Position numbers and translations under genes: made by a program | The notes under the pieces: generated by a model | What the model saw: the letters and a program-made list of their open reading frames with translations, nothing else | Told to the model about the DNA's origin: nothing | The model's database searches: none | Shown here: positions 26,087 to 34,645 of the stretch, one piece after another | Layout of the letters: each line of letters begins with the position of its first letter | Position numbering within the stretch: the first letter of the stretch is position 1 | Assembly (NCBI RefSeq): GCF_947487575.1 | Contig: NZ_CANKXG010000004.1 | Coordinates: forward strand, 124,001-188,000 | DNA: 64,000 nt | Direction of reading: 5' to 3' | Origin: an uncultured Algibacter sp. | GTDB lineage: Bacteria > Bacteroidota > Bacteroidia > Flavobacteriales > Flavobacteriaceae

Positions 26087-26156
26087 CCATTCGTCTACAG
26101 TAAAATTCCAACTATCTAAAAACACCAGCTTTAGTCTCTACTAAGCTGGATATTTG
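26087..26156 (+). promoter_or_regulatory. LytTR-type direct repeat and promoter of the second GT4 gene
   Basis: CCATTCGTC (26087-26095), spacer starting TACAGTAA, and CCAACTATC (26108-26116) are 21 bp apart. GATATTTG at 26149-26156 is 62 bp after the first half-site; no -33 TTG. Upstream, 25934-25980 holds a degraded GTCATTTCGAAATG-type repeat copy. Confidence 0.75.
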
Positions 26157-26193
26157 TAGTGTTATTATTAAAAATATTTAAAACCAAATCATT

Positions 26194-27411
26194 ATGAAAT
26201 TAGCAATCGTTACAGCATATCCTCCAAGTAAAGTTACTTTAAATGAATATGCATATCATTTAGTAAAACACTTCAGACAAAAAGAGCATATTACAGAATT
26301 GGTGTTACTTACAGATACTACTGAAGGAAAAAAAGACATCAACTTTACAGAAGATGGATGCAAAATTACAATAAAAGAATGTTGGACATTTAATAGCTAT
26401 TTAAATATTATAAACGTTACAAAGGCTATCAATCAAGAAAAACCAGATGCTGTATTATTCAATTTGCAGTTTATGAAGTTTGGCGATAAAAAAGTAGCTG
26501 CTGCTTTAGGTTTAATGTTGCCACTAGTTTGTAAGCTAAAAAAGATACCAAACATTGTGTTATTGCACAATATACTTGAAGAAGTAGATTTAGGAAGTGC
26601 TGGTTTTACTAATAATAAAATCATGCAAAAATTGTATGGATTTATTGGGAGCACACTTACAAGACTTATTCTACAAGCTGATACGGTTGCAGTAACCATG
26701 CAGAAATACGTTGATATTTTAAGTAAAAAATATAATGCGACTAATGTGAAATTAATACCTCATGGCACGTTTGAAATTCTTGAAGAACCAAATTATGATA
26801 TTCCTTTAGAGCCATTTAAAATTATGACTTTTGGAAAATTTGGAACCTATAAAAAAGTAGAAGGTATGATTGAAGCTGTTGAAATGCTTAGAAATGTTTC
26901 AGATTTAAATCTTGAAATTGTTATAGCTGGAACAGATAATCCTAATACACCTGGATATTTAGATGCCGTTAGAGAACAATACAGTCATGTAGAAGGGATT
27001 ACGTTTACAGGTTATGTAGCCGAAGAAGATGTTCCTAAGATATTTAATGAAAGTGCAGTTGTAGTTTTCCCATATACATCTACCACAGGAAGTTCTGGTG
27101 TGTTGCACCAAGCAGGAAGTTATGGTAAAGCCGTAGTGATGCCAGATTTAGGAGATTTAGCACTGTTAGTACAAGATGAAGGGTATAGAGGTGAGTTTTT
27201 TGATGCCGAAAGCCCTAGTAGTTTAGCTGTAGCATTACAGAAAATATTAGAAGATAATGCGTATCGTGTTTCACTTGAAAAAGCTAATTACAAAGCAGCT
27301 ACAGCGTATCCGATGTCTAGAATTGCAGATATGTATATCAATACGTTTAAAGGTATTGTTGATAGCAAATTACCTAAAGTAGCATCGCAACCGCAAGAAA
27401 TTATTCTTTAG
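26194..27411 (+). CDS. GT4-family glycosyltransferase, copy 2
   Basis: A 405-residue paralogue of the 22757-23929 enzyme. The same N-terminal (MKLAIVTAYPPSKVTLNEYA) and donor-site (YTSTTGSSGVLHQAGSYGKAV) motifs are present, with a slightly longer C-terminal tail. It is driven by a LytTR-type promoter, unlike copy 1. The 3' end overlaps the convergent hydrolase gene by 11 bp. Probably adds a sugar in the same polymer, with a function identical or closely related to copy 1. Confidence 0.9.
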   Translation: MKLAIVTAYPPSKVTLNEYAYHLVKHFRQKEHITELVLLTDTTEGKKDINFTEDGCKITIKECWTFNSYLNIINVTKAINQEKPDAVLFNLQFMKFGDKKVAAALGLMLPLVCKLKKIPNIVLLHNILEEVDLGSAGFTNNKIMQKLYGFIGSTLTRLILQADTVAVTMQKYVDILSKKYNATNVKLIPHGTFEILEEPNYDIPLEPFKIMTFGKFGTYKKVEGMIEAVEMLRNVSDLNLEIVIAGTDNPNTPGYLDAVREQYSHVEGITFTGYVAEEDVPKIFNESAVVVFPYTSTTGSSGVLHQAGSYGKAVVMPDLGDLALLVQDEGYRGEFFDAESPSSLAVALQKILEDNAYRVSLEKANYKAATAYPMSRIADMYINTFKGIVDSKLPKVASQPQEIIL

Positions 27412-28915
27412 AAATATATTTAAAAGCAGGCTTAGTCTCTCCGTTTTGGTCGATAAACCCAAAATGCTCTTGAGTCTGTTTTCTCCAAGGAAGTCGTCCA
27501 ACGACTTCCTTTGGTATTTCAGTAAAGTCGTAAAGTGTCCAAGACATAAACGAGATATTATTCGCTTTAAAAATCTTTTGAGCGTCTTTATAATACTCAG
27601 CTTGATTGTCTTCTGAATTTCCTAGTGGATGCCATAATCCTTTATTTGACGACATTCCAAATTCGGTAATAGCTATAGTTGTATTTGGTAATTCAGTTTT
27701 AAGCGTTTTAAATGTAGTATCCAAATCACTTAAATCATCATAGTAATGAAAGCTTACAAAATCTAATTGGTTTGTCAACAGCGTAGCGCTGGCAGCATTG
27801 GACCATCCGATAGTTACAGGATGAATGGTGTCTACCGATTTAACTGTAGCTATCATTTCCTTTAACCACGCAGTTACAAGTGTTTTTCCACGAGAATCAA
27901 AATCTAAATTAGGTTCATTTTTAATATCCCAAGCAAAAAGCGCATCATGATGTTGTAATGCCGAAACAATACCAAGCACATGATGTTGGTTAAGTGACCA
28001 ATTAATAACACTATAATCACCATAAAAATCAAAAAGCGTTACCATAACTTTTAGCTGATGCGTTTGCGCCAAATCGAGTACAGTGTTAAGTTTTTCTAAT
28101 TTTTTAGGATTGATGTTGGCTTTATCAAAATCGTCATACGGTACAAAAATTCTAATGGTATTTAATCCTGCATTTTTTATTATGTTGAAATCTGCATTAA
28201 TAATTGTTTCATCAAAACCATCACCATACATATCCCAAGGCGTGGCCTGCGGATAATAATTTATACCTCTAATATTTGAAACCTGTTTTGGTACTTTTTT
28301 GTCAGAACTCACATAAGGCACACTCTGTTGTTTTATTAAATGCCTAATGCGCCAAAACCCATCTTCTAAAAGCAGAATAATTCTATAGGTAGATTGTTCT
28401 TTGGTTTCTAAAACTAGCAAATCATTTTTATATACGCGTTTATATTCTATAACATTACTATCTGTAAGTACGGCAAGTTGCCCATCTTCACTAAAAAAAT
28501 CTAAATTAAGATGATGCTCTAGAGTCGTGCCATCAATATAAATACTGTCTGCTTTGTTTTTCGATATAATATCAAAAATAGATTGTCGTGCATTTTCGGT
28601 ATAATAATCATCAATACCTTTGGTGGTATTGGTTTTATAAGCAATATGCTTAACGTACCAAGCATCTAAATAATCGGTTTCAATTGTGGCTAAAGTTTGT
28701 GAATCCATAGCGCGACCTTCATTATGTATAGGCGCCCATTCTATTTTTGGTAAGTATTGCTCTATTTTTTTTATCTCAGTGTGTAGCATGTTACTGCGGT
28801 CTGCACCTGTATTGAGGTAAGAATAGATGCTGCCAATGCCTAATATAAGTATCGCTGTTATGACTATATACGACAATACTAAAACCCCACGCAATATGTT
28901 TTTATTAATCCCCAT
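27401..28915 (-). CDS. Membrane-anchored GH5-like glycoside hydrolase with NTF2-like domain
   Basis: A 504-residue protein with one N-terminal membrane anchor (VLVLSYIVITAILILGIGSI) facing the periplasm. Residues 40-190 look like an NTF2-like domain (DYLDAWYVKHIAYKT ... FWRIRHLIK). From about 205 there is a TIM-barrel hydrolase of clan GH-A: GINYYP, acid/base Glu in WDIKNEPN and nucleophile Glu in IAITEFGMS. It could trim or release the exported polymer. Last gene of a three-gene minus-strand operon; its ATG overlaps the previous stop by one base. Confidence 0.87.
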   Translation of the reverse strand: MGINKNILRGVLVLSYIVITAILILGIGSIYSYLNTGADRSNMLHTEIKKIEQYLPKIEWAPIHNEGRAMDSQTLATIETDYLDAWYVKHIAYKTNTTKGIDDYYTENARQSIFDIISKNKADSIYIDGTTLEHHLNLDFFSEDGQLAVLTDSNVIEYKRVYKNDLLVLETKEQSTYRIILLLEDGFWRIRHLIKQQSVPYVSSDKKVPKQVSNIRGINYYPQATPWDMYGDGFDETIINADFNIIKNAGLNTIRIFVPYDDFDKANINPKKLEKLNTVLDLAQTHQLKVMVTLFDFYGDYSVINWSLNQHHVLGIVSALQHHDALFAWDIKNEPNLDFDSRGKTLVTAWLKEMIATVKSVDTIHPVTIGWSNAASATLLTNQLDFVSFHYYDDLSDLDTTFKTLKTELPNTTIAITEFGMSSNKGLWHPLGNSEDNQAEYYKDAQKIFKANNISFMSWTLYDFTEIPKEVVGRLPWRKQTQEHFGFIDQNGETKPAFKYISKE

Positions 28916-30117
28916 TAAAGTGTGATGTTTTTTACAGATTTACTAATACCAGCTGCTTGTACCGTAATAGAATAATTGCCTTTTGGAAATTGATTTGGTT
29001 TTAATTCAAATTGTACATAACCATCAGCACTTGTTTTTCGTAGTGTTTCTACAATTGTATTGCTTCTATAAATTTGAAGCGTGACTTGTAAACCATCCGG
29101 AATCATTTGATTCATGAAACTTTTTAATGGGCCTACCGTAATTTTACGATTAGCGTTAGAAAGTTCTATGTCAAAATCTGAAATTACAGCTTTGTATTCA
29201 ATATTAATTTTATTGCTTTTAGCCATACCTTCAATAAAGGCTTGAATGAACCATTTATCAGCATGGTCAGGATGAATTATTCTAGCAGTCACGATACCAT
29301 TTATAGTTGTACCAGATGTTTTTAAAATATTTTGATTAGCTGTTGTAAGAAAAAATTCTACATAAGTACCATCACTAGCTATATTTTGAAATTCATCTTT
29401 TATAATTGAAGTCGATAAGGTTGTTATTTGGTTGCCATCTGCGAACTCATGATGCCTTTGGTAACTGATTTCAAAATCAATAGGTGTTGTAGGCATAATA
29501 TTAACGGTGTATTCTTTTGAATCGAAACCTAAACATGATGAACCCATTAGCATTCTACCTGTTTTTAATGGTGAAAAAATATTTTTATAACTAATGCTGT
29601 TTTTAATACTGATCGTATCTATTTGTTGCGTATCTAAAAACTGATGTTTTACAGCAACTTTGGTGTTTTCTGCCAATGGATTATCATAAATATCTATAGG
29701 AATAGCAACAAGCATGCTAAAATCTGTTCCACCAGCGGCTATACTCGGTGGCCCTAAATACGTCTGAATAGTAGTAACGTTTTGCTGCGGTATAATGTTG
29801 AATTGCCCTTGTAATTCCTCTGTTTTAGTCAGCAAACGCCAATATACAATACCAGACTTATTAGTTATAGTTTCAGGAATAGGATAACTTAACTTATCTA
29901 GAGTATTAGAAGGCGTTATAACTGTAGAGCCAAAGCTGTTACTTACATAAAGTAAAGGTGTTGTGTTTGTTGTTGTGCTAAATTCTAATACAATATTGCT
30001 CCCTGCAACATATTCAGTTTTAGAGGTGATAAGTGTATAGGTTTCTTTTGCTAAACCATAGGCAAAGGTATATGCTGTTAGCAAAATAATAGTTATATAT
30101 GTTTTTAGTATCTGCAT
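28915..30117 (-). CDS. Secreted Ig-like (macroglobulin/filamin-type) domain protein
   Basis: A 400-residue exported protein with signal peptide (ITIILLTAYTFAYGLA) and a series of beta-sandwich domains. The repeated pattern VxVKxxFxD... / YVEFFLTTANQ / KISADGYVQFELKPNQFPKG resembles bacterial Ig-like or macroglobulin MG domains. No catalytic motif was recognised. Coupled by 1-bp overlaps to the large membrane protein upstream and the hydrolase downstream, so it is probably an accessory periplasmic or surface subunit of the same machine. Confidence 0.7.
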   Translation of the reverse strand: MQILKTYITIILLTAYTFAYGLAKETYTLITSKTEYVAGSNIVLEFSTTTNTTPLLYVSNSFGSTVITPSNTLDKLSYPIPETITNKSGIVYWRLLTKTEELQGQFNIIPQQNVTTIQTYLGPPSIAAGGTDFSMLVAIPIDIYDNPLAENTKVAVKHQFLDTQQIDTISIKNSISYKNIFSPLKTGRMLMGSSCLGFDSKEYTVNIMPTTPIDFEISYQRHHEFADGNQITTLSTSIIKDEFQNIASDGTYVEFFLTTANQNILKTSGTTINGIVTARIIHPDHADKWFIQAFIEGMAKSNKINIEYKAVISDFDIELSNANRKITVGPLKSFMNQMIPDGLQVTLQIYRSNTIVETLRKTSADGYVQFELKPNQFPKGNYSITVQAAGISKSVKNITL

Positions 30118-33100
30118 TAATTTGGGTTTCCTAAATAGGCATTTGTTTCAATCTTTATAAAACTATAAACGGGATGGGTTATAGGTTGCAATTGCGATTG
30201 GGTTTGGTTTTTAATTCTATTAGGTAATACTTTATCAGCAATTGCAGTATTTGGTAATCCGTTTACATAACAGTTTTTCATATCATCATTAATAATTGAT
30301 GCCTTAGTTGTATCAAACGTGTATTCAAAATATTGCTTACGCTGTTGCCTTATGCCTTCTTTAATAAAGGTATGGTCTACCCATAGCAAGGTTTTGTCAG
30401 CATCATAATAACTAATCAATACTTGCGGAATGGTTATTTCTTTTATTCCAGAATTAAATAAAGCTCCTGACATACTTTTTTTAGAAATTTTTAAATGACT
30501 CAACACTGTTTGTTTGTATAAATCAGACCCAGAAACGTTGCCTGCAACTTGTAAATTGAACTTAGTAGGCTGTTCTTCAAACTCAACAGGTGTAAACTCA
30601 TCTGGATTAAATGTTTTAGGAATAGAATCTTGGGTTTTAGACCAGGCTATACCTTCAAAATTAATTCTAAACGCACTTACTTCCTTAGGCATTAATTTAT
30701 GTTTTACTTGGTGTTTTGCGTTATACGTCGCCAGCGCTTTGTTATCATCATTATACAATGTGCCTTTTAAAACCACGTCTGCAGGTACATTATCTATATT
30801 TTGAATTTCGCCAATTAGGGCATAACTCTTATTGTGTTTTACCAATTTAGCTTGCAATATTTCTAAAACAGGTTGCTTTAAAACATCTTCATGATGGGTT
30901 TGTTCTGTGGTAATGCGACGTCTACCTTGGTTAAAATAGTCTGTTGTATTGTTACTGTAAAACTGGTCTGGTGGTAAATCTAAATCTACAGCGTTTGGTT
31001 CAATAAACCATTTCCCATCTACTTTAATTAAAGATTTATAAAAGGTTTTGTCTATTTTTTCTAAAGGTGTAATCCATTTTGTTTTCACAATGGCAGAAGC
31101 TAATGTATCTGTTTGTGTAGTTATTTCGGTATCTATAGCATCTAGCTTAGCGTAAGAACTTAATAGGCCATCTGTTACCGATATTTCCAACATATATTGC
31201 GAAATGGTTAAATCACTTTCTGGATTAATAAGGCTATGTGCTTTTTCATACTGTTTAAAATCTAAGGCGTCATAATAGGCAAGTAGTGCATTTTCTGGAG
31301 TATGATGACTTTCGTTTTTTAAATAGAATTGATACATGCCGAAACCAAAAATAATAGCCAATATTATAGACCAAACATGAGTTGTTCTTAAAACGCCATT
31401 AGAAAATTTTGCATAGTTATTTTTAAAGTTTAAATAATCAGGTACATGTTTTACTCTTGTTTTAAGTGCACGTGCAAATAGTAAATGGATGTTTAAAAAG
31501 AAGGCAATAAGCACCGTTAAAAAAGGTATTGTGCCCCAAAGTATTTTTTGCCATTTAACAACATCATCTTTTGGTAAAATGGAGGATAATGGCGGCACGT
31601 TTAATTTTTCCCAAACCTGTATGCCGTTTTCTAATTGTCGCAAACGTTGCCATCCGCAGAAATACAAAATTGGGTCGTAAAATTTATCGTTAGAAAATAT
31701 GTATTTGAAATTATATTTTTCAGGTGTGGTTAAAAATTGTTGTAAAGAGCCAATACCTTCAACACCTTTAAATTTTGAATTTTCTAAACGCTCAATGGGG
31801 CGTGTGGTTAATTCTGGTAAGCGTCTTGCAGAATGATAATTACCATCAACACTCAAAGCTTTGGTTTGTGCCGATAACCAAGCCATTTGGTCACCAAAAC
31901 CTAAAGTCATATACCGCCATTGGTCATGCTGATCTTGATTTAAGAAATTCACAATAGGTAACATCTTAATTTTTTGAGGTTGTGAGGGCCTAAAATATCC
32001 AAGACTCATTGTGAAGATGGTCATAAAAACGAATAAACCAGCAAGAATACCTCCAATAATTCTGTGGTAAACAGCTCCAAATTTGTTTTGTATTAGTGTT
32101 TTTAAATCACCTTCAGACAATCGGTATACAAATTCTCCAAAAAGCGGAATAGACATAATAGATGCCCACAATGTAAATCTATCTAAAGTTAAAATATTAA
32201 AAGCAGTTTCACCTAAAAATAAACGCGGAATAGGCGTGGTGCCACCCGTACCTAAAACTGTAAGTATGGTTATAGATAGTCCAAAAAAGAGATAGCGTTT
32301 GCTATAATATCTATAAAAAATATAAGGCAATACGATAAGTAATACACCCCAAGGAATTAAAAAGAATACTAAACCTGATGAGGTGATTTCTAAAAAGTTA
32401 TCACGAGAACCATGAGGAATTGGTACTTGGGTTATGGGGTTGTTTTTTGAGTTTATCCAATAAGGTAAAATACAACCAACAATTATAACTAGTGATAGTA
32501 ACCCAAAACTTATAATGCGTTTAAATAGTTTAAAAAAGCTATTTAAGAATACTTTAAAGGTAACGGCTTTCATGTTGCCTACCGCTTCTTTAGAAACATC
32601 CATAAGCACCATGCCAATTAAAGGAAAAATAAAAAATATCATCCCGAATATAGGTGTCACATGGTGTGATGTTACAGTAACTGCAATTAAAGATAAGCAC
32701 GTGCATAAATACCTAAGTTTGCCAGTTTTAAGCCATAAATATATTTCTGGTAAGGCGTGCATTAATACTGATATACCAATAATACTTGGCAATTGTCCAA
32801 ACACATGTAAAGTCTCTACAAATGATGAGGATAACACAGCTAAAATAGCAGCATATCCTGCTACGGTTCTATTCCCTGTAATAAGTAATGAGAATCTATA
32901 CGCTCCAGTTATAAAGAGCACAATACTAATAAGTGCCACCACAAACAAGCCAAATTTTAAACCACCAATAAGCGATAAAGCCGCAATAGATTGATGAACT
33001 AGTGGTGGATAACTCATTACCGTAAAGCCTGTATACCACTTGTAACTCCAAGGTTCAAACCAGCTACCAGCATAGTGTTCTGCAAAAAATAAATGTATTA

Positions 33101-33206
33101 ATGCATCATATGTACTTTCTAAGGTGAAAAATATAGAAGTACCATGAAACGCAATGCCAATAAGCAGCGCAATGATTAAATGTTTATTTGATTTTTTTGG
33201 GTTCAA
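30117..33206 (-). CDS. Large GT-C-like membrane protein (PTPS-related type) with NTF2-like domain
   Basis: A 1029-residue protein with about ten N-terminal membrane helices and the acidic loop ESTYDALIHLFFAEH typical of GT-C enzymes. An extracytoplasmic region follows, then two more helices, and a C-terminal region with an NTF2-like domain (ENALLAYYDALDFKQY ... GKWFIEPN). It resembles the 6-pyruvoyl-tetrahydropterin-synthase-related membrane family. The start codon is TTG (33206-33204): no in-frame ATG was found upstream, and MNPKKSNKHLI follows. A polymerase or lipid-linked sugar transferase role is inferred from context. Confidence 0.78.
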   Translation of the reverse strand: MNPKKSNKHLIIALLIGIAFHGTSIFFTLESTYDALIHLFFAEHYAGSWFEPWSYKWYTGFTVMSYPPLVHQSIAALSLIGGLKFGLFVVALISIVLFITGAYRFSLLITGNRTVAGYAAILAVLSSSFVETLHVFGQLPSIIGISVLMHALPEIYLWLKTGKLRYLCTCLSLIAVTVTSHHVTPIFGMIFFIFPLIGMVLMDVSKEAVGNMKAVTFKVFLNSFFKLFKRIISFGLLSLVIIVGCILPYWINSKNNPITQVPIPHGSRDNFLEITSSGLVFFLIPWGVLLIVLPYIFYRYYSKRYLFFGLSITILTVLGTGGTTPIPRLFLGETAFNILTLDRFTLWASIMSIPLFGEFVYRLSEGDLKTLIQNKFGAVYHRIIGGILAGLFVFMTIFTMSLGYFRPSQPQKIKMLPIVNFLNQDQHDQWRYMTLGFGDQMAWLSAQTKALSVDGNYHSARRLPELTTRPIERLENSKFKGVEGIGSLQQFLTTPEKYNFKYIFSNDKFYDPILYFCGWQRLRQLENGIQVWEKLNVPPLSSILPKDDVVKWQKILWGTIPFLTVLIAFFLNIHLLFARALKTRVKHVPDYLNFKNNYAKFSNGVLRTTHVWSIILAIIFGFGMYQFYLKNESHHTPENALLAYYDALDFKQYEKAHSLINPESDLTISQYMLEISVTDGLLSSYAKLDAIDTEITTQTDTLASAIVKTKWITPLEKIDKTFYKSLIKVDGKWFIEPNAVDLDLPPDQFYSNNTTDYFNQGRRRITTEQTHHEDVLKQPVLEILQAKLVKHNKSYALIGEIQNIDNVPADVVLKGTLYNDDNKALATYNAKHQVKHKLMPKEVSAFRINFEGIAWSKTQDSIPKTFNPDEFTPVEFEEQPTKFNLQVAGNVSGSDLYKQTVLSHLKISKKSMSGALFNSGIKEITIPQVLISYYDADKTLLWVDHTFIKEGIRQQRKQYFEYTFDTTKASIINDDMKNCYVNGLPNTAIADKVLPNRIKNQTQSQLQPITHPVYSFIKIETNAYLGNPN

Positions 33207-33229
33207 TAGGTTCTTGTTTTCAACAATGT

Positions 33230-33259
33230 AAAGATATATAATGGGTTTGGTTACTTCAA
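33230..33259 (-). promoter_or_regulatory. Consensus promoter of the minus-strand GT-C operon
   Basis: On the minus strand TTG (33259-33257), 19 bp, then TATCTTTA (33237-33230). This fits the TTG-N19-TAnnTTTG consensus at five of six -7 positions. It lies next to the LytTR-type repeats at 33262-33291, which could also affect it. Confidence 0.65.
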
Positions 33260-33261
33260 TC

Positions 33262-33352
33262 TTAATCGTCTACAGTAAATTACCATTCGTCTACACAAAA
33301 CATCGTATTAAGCTAAAATAGACTTTTTCTTACGGCAATCATAATACTTTTG
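33262..33352 (+). promoter_or_regulatory. LytTR-type direct repeats and promoter of REC-GT2 copy 2
   Basis: TTAATCGTC (33262-33270) and CCATTCGTC (33283-33291) are 21 bp apart, both followed by TAC. The -7 element TACTTTTG at 33345-33352 is a perfect TAnnTTTG and lies 62 bp after the second half-site; no -33 TTG. This is the only site whose upstream partner is also well conserved. Confidence 0.75.
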
Positions 33353-33382
33353 TCATGTAAATAATCACAAAAACTATTTATC

Positions 33383-34576
33383 ATGAAAATTTTAGCAATC
33401 GACGATCAACAATTAGTATTGTTGCCATTACAAAAACGATTAAACGAATTAGGATACGAAGTTATCGCAGAAACTGATGCCAACGAAGGTATTTCGAAGT
33501 ACAATAGCTTTAATCCAGATTTAGTAATAGTAGATATTAATATGCCAGGAGTTTTTGGTTTAGACATCGTTAAATATATTAGAAATTCTAAAAATTCAGA
33601 AACACCAATCATGGTGTTATCTGGAAATACAGATGATGCCATAATAACTACGGGCTTTGATTTAGGAATTAACGATTACATGAAAAAACCATTAAGTCTT
33701 AATGAAATTTGTGCACGTGTAAAACGATTAATTGGAAGTCCTGAAAATCAAAGTGCAAGTATTGAAACTGATGTAATGATTCAACAACGTTGCGTTGGCG
33801 TTGTAATTCCTTGTTATAATGAAGAAGATAGATTATTGAGTGACGAATTCCTTCAGTTTATTGATAAAAATACGGGATATCACTTATGCTTTGTAAATGA
33901 TGGTAGTAAAGATAATACTTTAGAAGTGTTACATGATTTGCAGAAAGGACGTGAAGATTTCATTACAGTTTACAATTGTGAGAAAAACGGTGGAAAAGCC
34001 GAAGCTGTAAGATTGGGTATGTTACATATGGCTGAAAAATCAGATTTGGATTACATAGGATTTTTAGATGCTGATTTATCTACGGACTTAAAAGATTTTG
34101 ACGATTTAGTATCTACCATCGAAAATTCTAACTTCAAAATAGTTAGTGGCTCTAGAATAAGTAGAATGGGCGCAAATATTACTAAAGAGTCTGCTAGGAA
34201 AATTATAAGCATGACAGTTAATTTCATTATTAGAAAAATTCTAGGTATGAATTTTAAAGACACACAATGCGGTGCTAAAATTTTTAGTAAAGATGTGATT
34301 CACTTAGCGTTTGATGAGAAATTTGTAACCCAATGGATTTTTGATGTTGAAATATTTAAAAGAATGTCTATCCATTTTGGAACCAAACATGCAGCAAAAT
34401 TAATTTGTGAGCAGCCTTTAAAACGTTGGATTCATGCTGATGGCTCTAAACTGTCTATGAAAGATTCCATTAAAATAATTATGCAATTAGGACAAATAGC
34501 ATGGGTATATAGAAAAAGAAAAAATAGTTTGGTTGATAGTACTCAAGTTGAACTAAAATTAGTTCACAAGAGCTAA
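33383..34576 (+). CDS. Receiver-glycosyltransferase fusion (REC-GT2), copy 2
   Basis: A 397-residue paralogue of the 21421-22560 protein. The receiver has D7-D8, phospho-Asp D51 in VIVDINMPG and Lys in YMKKPLS. The GT2 domain has VVIPCYNEEDRL, VNDGSKDNT, DxD in FLDADLS and DTQCGAK. Both acidic and phospho-acceptor residues are kept, so it should be phosphorylatable. Its LytTR-type promoter suggests control at two levels: transcription by the LytTR protein and activity by phosphorylation, perhaps by the same kinases. Substrate unknown. Confidence 0.92.
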   Translation: MKILAIDDQQLVLLPLQKRLNELGYEVIAETDANEGISKYNSFNPDLVIVDINMPGVFGLDIVKYIRNSKNSETPIMVLSGNTDDAIITTGFDLGINDYMKKPLSLNEICARVKRLIGSPENQSASIETDVMIQQRCVGVVIPCYNEEDRLLSDEFLQFIDKNTGYHLCFVNDGSKDNTLEVLHDLQKGREDFITVYNCEKNGGKAEAVRLGMLHMAEKSDLDYIGFLDADLSTDLKDFDDLVSTIENSNFKIVSGSRISRMGANITKESARKIISMTVNFIIRKILGMNFKDTQCGAKIFSKDVIHLAFDEKFVTQWIFDVEIFKRMSIHFGTKHAAKLICEQPLKRWIHADGSKLSMKDSIKIIMQLGQIAWVYRKRKNSLVDSTQVELKLVHKS

Positions 34577-34607
34577 TTTGGTTTAATTTGTTTATGTTTT
34601 TGTGATT

Positions 34608-34637
34608 AAAAGGTAGTGCTTATGTACTACCTTTTTT
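34608..34637. terminator. Bidirectional terminator between REC-GT2 copy 2 and moaA
   Basis: AAAAGGTAGT and ACTACCTTTTTT form a stem with an eight-base loop, flanked by A and T runs. It can serve the plus-strand REC-GT2 gene and the convergent moaA operon. Confidence 0.85.
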
Positions 34638-34645
34638 CATTTTTA

